Below, piece by piece: positions 60,176-64,000 of a stretch of DNA of 64,000 bases (position 1 is its first letter; each line of letters starts with the position of its first letter). The notes beneath the pieces were generated by a model that saw only the letters and a list, made by a program, of their open reading frames with translations, did not search any database and was not told the DNA's origin. Source of the DNA: Gloeopeniophorella convolvens (Eukaryota > Basidiomycota > Agaricomycetes > Russulales). The position numbers and the translations under genes were made by a program. The stretch is taken from positions 1 through 64,000 of the forward strand of contig WTXD01000050.1 in assembly GCA_022496205.1 (NCBI GenBank). The letters are read 5' to 3'.

Positions 60176-61517
60176 TCACGGTGGCGGGTGCAGCGGGGGC
60201 GGCGCAGACTCGCGCGGGGAGCGCGCAAGCCACGCCGTCGACGCGCGCGGCGAGACCGGGTCCGGGTTCGTCAGCGTGAGCGTGAGCCCGAGCCCCGGCG
60301 CGCGTGCCCCGAACTCCGCGTCCGCGTCCGGATCCGCGTGAGTGCTGTCCTCGTGCGTGTGGCCCGCGCCCGCGTCGACCAGGAGCGCGGTATCGGACGC
60401 GGCCGACGCGGCGCGCGAGGGGCCCATCACGTCGTCCACGATGCGCCCGAGGTCCGGCCCCGCGAGCGGGTCCGCGAGGCGCGAGCCCGCGCCCGGCGGA
60501 GGCCACACCGCCTCCTCGAAGATGCTCCCGCTGCCCGAGCCGCGCGCGCGCAGCAGCCGCGCGGCCGTGGGCGGGGGCGTCGCGAAGGGGTCGCGGTCGG
60601 CGGGCGCGAGCGGGAGGTACTCGGGCGAGGGCGTGGGGTCGTACTCGGACGCGAGGAAGGCGGCGCGCGAGGGCGGGGGTTTCAGCGCGAGGGCGGAGTA
60701 GTGCGCGCGGTGCGCGCGGCGGCGCGCGATGAAGAGCGCGGTGAGGCCCAGGAGGAGCAGCGCGAGGCCGCCGATGGCGCCGCCGGCGATGCCGGCTGTG
60801 CGCGCGGAGGCGTGTGAGGGCGCGGGGTCGCGCAGGGCGGTGACGATGGGGGTGATGACCTGCGGGGTGTGTTAGTGTTAGTGGTGGGAGGGGGGCAGGG
60901 GCGTACGGTTGTGGGCGTGCCGTTGACTTCGGTCACGAAGGAGGACGTGCCGAGGGTGGAGAGGAAGAAGCCGCTGGGCGCGGTGGGCGGTGCGGAGGTG
61001 GCATTGGTGGGCGGGGTGCTGGTGGGCGGGGGCGGCGTGGAGGCCGGTGTTGAGGACGGGGAGGAGGACGGGCTGGTCGAGTTGGATGAGGTGAAGGACG
61101 AGGAGGAAGACGAGGAGGACGAGGAGGAGGTCTCGGATGAGGAGGTGCTGCTCGAGGACGAACTTGATGTGGACGAGGACGAGGACGATCGCTGGTCGAC
61201 TGCGAGGTGGAGGTGGAGGTGGAGGTGGAGGTAGGAGAGTGCTGCTGCTGCTGCTACTGCTGCTGCTGCGATACGGTCAGCGATGACGGCGATGCGGGCC
61301 ACCGGGCACGCGCGCACCTAGATGATGATGATGACGACGACGACGACGACGACGACGACTCGGAGCTGGTGGTTTGGGACGAGCTGGTAGACGAGGCGGT
61401 CGAGGAGGAGGAGGAGGCGCCGGTGGAGGAGGCGGGGGACGAGGAGCCGCTGGTCTGTCTGGGAAGGGGCTGAAAGACGCGCCGATCGGGGTAGACGGGA
61501 AGTTTGTAGAGTTCCAT
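60176..61517 (-). CDS. Ser-rich single-pass membrane protein, Mid2-like
   Basis: On the minus strand a Ser/Thr-rich extracellular region (poly-Ser, then PSSTPASTPPPPTSTPP, GFFLSTLGTSSFVTEVNGTP and TTVRPCPPP) is followed, after an intron near 60860-60900, by VITPIVTALRDPAPSHASA. Next comes one membrane segment, GIAGGAIGGLALLLLGLTAL, with a basic stop-transfer FIARRRAHR. The 200-residue cytosolic tail is rich in Pro, Ala and Asp and ends PPPLHPPP (stop 60176-60178). This plan matches fungal Mid2/Wsc-like surface sensors. The start is unresolved: the ATG at 61517 lacks a signal peptide, while a signal-like exon (VVVVVFLAVVLVV, near 61555-61600) has no in-frame ATG in view. Confidence 0.6.
61091..61360. 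repeat. Trinucleotide/hexanucleotide microsatellites inside the Ser-rich region
   Basis: GAGGA(C/A)-type repeats (about 61091-61166), six GGTGGA units (61205-61232), CTG/TGC repeats (about 61240-61268) and GAT/GAC repeats (61321-61360). Read on the minus strand these encode much of the poly-Ser region. Confidence 0.85.
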
Positions 61518-61959
61518 TGGCGCTAGCGGGTGTGCATGCTATGGTTAATCGGTGTAGACGACGAGTACAACAGCGAGGAAAACGACGACGACGACGGGGA
61601 CAAGAGACGAGCGAGGGGCAGTCACGGTGTAATAATATTAGCGGCGGGCGATGATGCGGTGCTATTCACTCGACTCCCCACGCCCGCCACGTGCCGCACA
61701 CAGCGACCACTCCAGCAGAATTCAGCTCTGCACGCCAAAGTTCATTTCTCAAAACAGGGCGATTTATTCGCAGTCGCTGTTCGCGACGCCGAGGAGAACA
61801 AGACATCGAGTGTCACTCAGCGAGTGTCTTGTCTCTGACGCCTGGATTACATAACCCTAAGTATTGCCTCCGTTCGACAGTCGCGCGTTGCTTGCGCTCC
61901 TTCAACTCATCCAACCAAGAGTCAGAGGAGCCCATCTCCCCTCTTTCTCATCCTCCACC
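61518..61959. other. Divergent promoter region, with a possible signal exon of the Mid2-like gene
   Basis: Lies between the minus-strand membrane protein and the nucleoporin gene. It includes the signal-like hydrophobic minus-strand reading near 61555-61600 and a C/T-rich tract (61930-61957) just before the nucleoporin ATG. Confidence 0.5.
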
Positions 61960-64000
61960 ATGAAAACTCGCAGAAAAAGCAAGGCTGCTGCTGCTGCTGC
62001 CGCAATAGAGCCCGACGTCGACCAGTCTGACTCTGTGCGCGCACACAGCGAAGACACCGCGGGCCCCTCCAAGCCAGACTTTATCGTCCCCATACCAGAC
62101 GACCTCGACCTCGATTACTCGCACGCATACTCCCCGATGTTGTTTTGAGAGCCCCTCGCCGGATGCCATCCTCGCTCTCTACCGCATCGTAGTGTCCCAG
62201 GCCGTCGACCTCGATGTCGCCACGCGCGACCTCGAGGACGCACGCGCCGACATTGAAAGGAAGGACGTCGAGCTCGACCAGGCTCTCCAGGACCGCGAGT
62301 CGTCCACCGCCACGCTCGAGGCGCAGCTCAAGGACGCGCAGGAGGAGCTCGCAAGGGCCAAGTCGGAACGCGACTCGCTCGGTGAGTCGCGTGCCACACC
62401 GCTTGGCGCCCTTGTGTCCTCACCGTTCGCCACGCAGCCTCGTCCAAGAGCACACTCGAGACGCAGATCTCCACCCTTTCCAGCTCGCAGTCCCTCTCGT
62501 CGACAGAGCTCGACTCGTTCAAGCACAGGGTCGAGGACACCGAGCGCGAAAAGCGCGACCTCCTCGGCGTCGTCAGCCGTCTCAAGGAGGACAGCGCCCA
62601 GCGCGACGGTACGCGATTTGTGTCATTTTTTTCCGACACCGACACGTGTTGACGCGCATGACGTGACCAGAGGAGATCCAGACGCTTCGCACGAACCTCA
62701 AGCAGGCGCGCCAGGAGCAGCAGACCCTCGAGACGCAGCTCAGGGAGCTCCGCTCTACCGAGTCGTCCACTATGGTGCGCCCGTCGTGCGCGTCCGCTCG
62801 CATATACTGACATCCGCGCAGTTCAAGCTCGACTCGCTCACACAGCAGCTGCAGCTCGCCAAGGACGAGGCCGAGCGCACGTCTACCGAGCTCGCCAAAA
62901 AGTCTGAAGACTACGCCAAATACCGCCACGAGAAGCACGCCGCGCTCGCCAAGCTCCAAGCCGACCACGACGCGCTGCAAGAGACGCACGCCTCAGCCAA
63001 AGGCACACTCGACGCGCTCCGCACCGCGCACAACGCGCAGACGCACCAGCTCACCCAGGCCCTCGCGCGCGTGCAGGACCTCTCTGCGCGCATCGCCGAG
63101 CAGGACGCGACGTACGCCCGTGAGGTCGCCGGCCTCCGCCGCCTCGTCGAGCTCGTCGAGGCCCGTGAGGCCCAGTCCAAGGCCATCGTCGACGGCGTCG
63201 AGAGCGAGTGGGCCGCCGTAACCGAGCGCGCAGACCGCCGCGAGGCCGCGCTGCGCGAGCAGGTCGACCGTGCCCGTGCCCGCGCCGAGGGCGCCGAGGC
63301 GCGCACCGCAGAGCTCGAGCGTGTGCTCGAAAAAGTCAACCGCGGCGAGTTCCCCGTGCCCGCGCCCGGCGCCGCGGGGTCGGCGCCCTCGACGCCCGCG
63401 CGCGGTGGCGCCGAGTCGGACGTGCTCACGCAGGGCTTGATGGGCCTCAGCCCGACCGTGGCCATGGCGAGCCGCGCGCAGCGCAGCGGCAAGACGTTCA
63501 CCGAGGTGTATGCGGACCACGTGCGGCTGCAGGACGAGTACGCGCAAAAGTGCGCCGAGTACGACCGCATGGACCGCACGCTCGCCCAGGTGCTCGCGCA
63601 GATCGAGGAGCGGGTGCGTGCGTTGCGGTCGGCGTGCGTCGTCTGGGCTGACGCGGTAATTGCAGGCTCCGATTCTGGCGCAGCAGCGCGCAGAGTATGA
63701 GCGCTTGCAGTCCGAGGCAGCGCAGCTTGCCTCGCAGCTCGCCGACGCGCTCGCCGAGCGCGACGCCAGCTCGTCCGCCGCGTCCGACGCCTCGCAGCGG
63801 CTCACCAAGACGACGCGCGAAAACGAGCTCCTCCAGAAACAGCTCAACGACCTCGGCCGGCAGATCCAGGCGCTCCTCAAGGAGCTCGGACGACAACACG
63901 ACCCCTCCCTCCCGTCCGACGCCGCACTCGACGCAGATGAATCGACGCTACCGGCCGACACGATCGACGAGGTGATCACGAACCACCTCGTGCTCTTCCG
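61960..64000 (+). CDS. MLP1/TPR-like nuclear-basket nucleoporin, 5' part (runs off window)
   Basis: Start MKTRRKSKAAAAAAAIEPDV at 61960, then PDFIVPIPDDLDLDYSHAYS; after an intron SPDAILALYRIVVSQAVDLD, followed by hundreds of residues of heptad-patterned coiled coil (TLEAQLKDAQEELARAKSER, KLDSLTQQLQLAKDEAERTS). The conserved MLP1/TPR segment is present: KSEDYAKYRHEKHAALAKLQ, VAGLRRLVELVEAREAQSKA, GKTFTEVYADHVRLQDEYAQ and TIDEVITNHLVLF. Short introns interrupt the coil at about 62380, 62607, 62775 and 63613. TPR/Mlp proteins form the nuclear-pore basket and act in mRNA quality control and export. Full family length is about 1,800-2,000 residues, so roughly the first third is here. Confidence 0.85.

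Noticed and set aside
60131..60817. 228-codon Arg-rich + strand frame
   Set aside because: Antisense of the Mid2-like protein tail, which has a membrane segment and sensible composition; the Arg/Gly bias is a GC artefact.
60869..61234. Acidic + strand frame (poly-Glu/Asp)
   Set aside because: Produced by microsatellites; the opposite strand gives the Ser-rich ectodomain connected to a membrane protein.
62993..63979. 328-codon minus-strand frame opposite the nucleoporin
   Set aside because: Shadow of a strongly heptad-patterned coiled-coil gene.

Overview
The window is nuclear DNA of a filamentous basidiomycete, most likely a wood- or litter-inhabiting Agaricomycete, possibly Polyporales. 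The genus cannot be fixed from sequence reading alone. Evidence: protein-coding genes broken by many 40-70 nt GT-AG introns; GC-rich coding DNA; a fungal GSTFuA-type glutathione transferase; a basidiomycete Dicer; uracil-catabolism URC1; a basidiomycete 7TM family; hydrophobin-like secreted proteins; remains of a WD40 (NLR-type) gene; and a large NTPase/nuclease-like protein of a class expanded in Agaricomycetes. Exons were assembled by eye from homology and splice signals, so inner exon borders are less certain than gene ends.

Layout. 1-16 kb: GST, GPI2 (GPI-anchor synthesis), an MFS transporter, a 1,642-aa Dicer, URC1 and an alpha/beta hydrolase, all on the + strand. 16.4-19.6 kb: a hydrophobin-like gene (-) and a 7TM receptor-like protein. 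20.7-23.2 kb: ATG7, with two apparent single-base deletions. 23.2-26.3 kb: about 3 kb without a recognisable gene. 26.3-31.7 kb: two tandem mitochondrial D-lactate dehydrogenase genes, the second apparently frameshifted near its end. 32-38 kb: housekeeping block of eIF3e (-), MPDU1 (+) and the AAA ATPase AFG2 (+).

38.3-44.5 kb: an array of five hydrophobin-like genes on the + strand, one degenerate. With the copy at 16.4 kb they share one gene structure: a first exon of about 225-245 nt, a phase-2 intron, a 41-50 nt exon carrying a C-X-C-C motif, a phase-1 intron, and a last exon of about 50 nt ending with a final Cys. 45.0-47.2 kb: two paralogous small secreted proteins (-) flank a tRNA-Glu gene. 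48.9-50.0 kb: a decayed WD40 gene. 50.4-64 kb: a small unknown protein, a Ser/Thr kinase with a very long tail, a P-loop NTPase/PD-(D/E)XK-like protein resembling Crinkler-type proteins, a Ser-rich single-pass membrane protein (-), and the 5' part of an MLP1/TPR nuclear-basket nucleoporin that runs off the window.

Most genes are unrelated single-copy loci. The accessory part is 38-50 kb: duplicated, TATA-driven, small secreted cysteine-rich proteins beside pseudogenes, which is how surface or secretome genes evolve in fungi. The best candidate for something undescribed is the hydrophobin-like array, whose cysteine pattern departs from the classical eight-cysteine arrangement.
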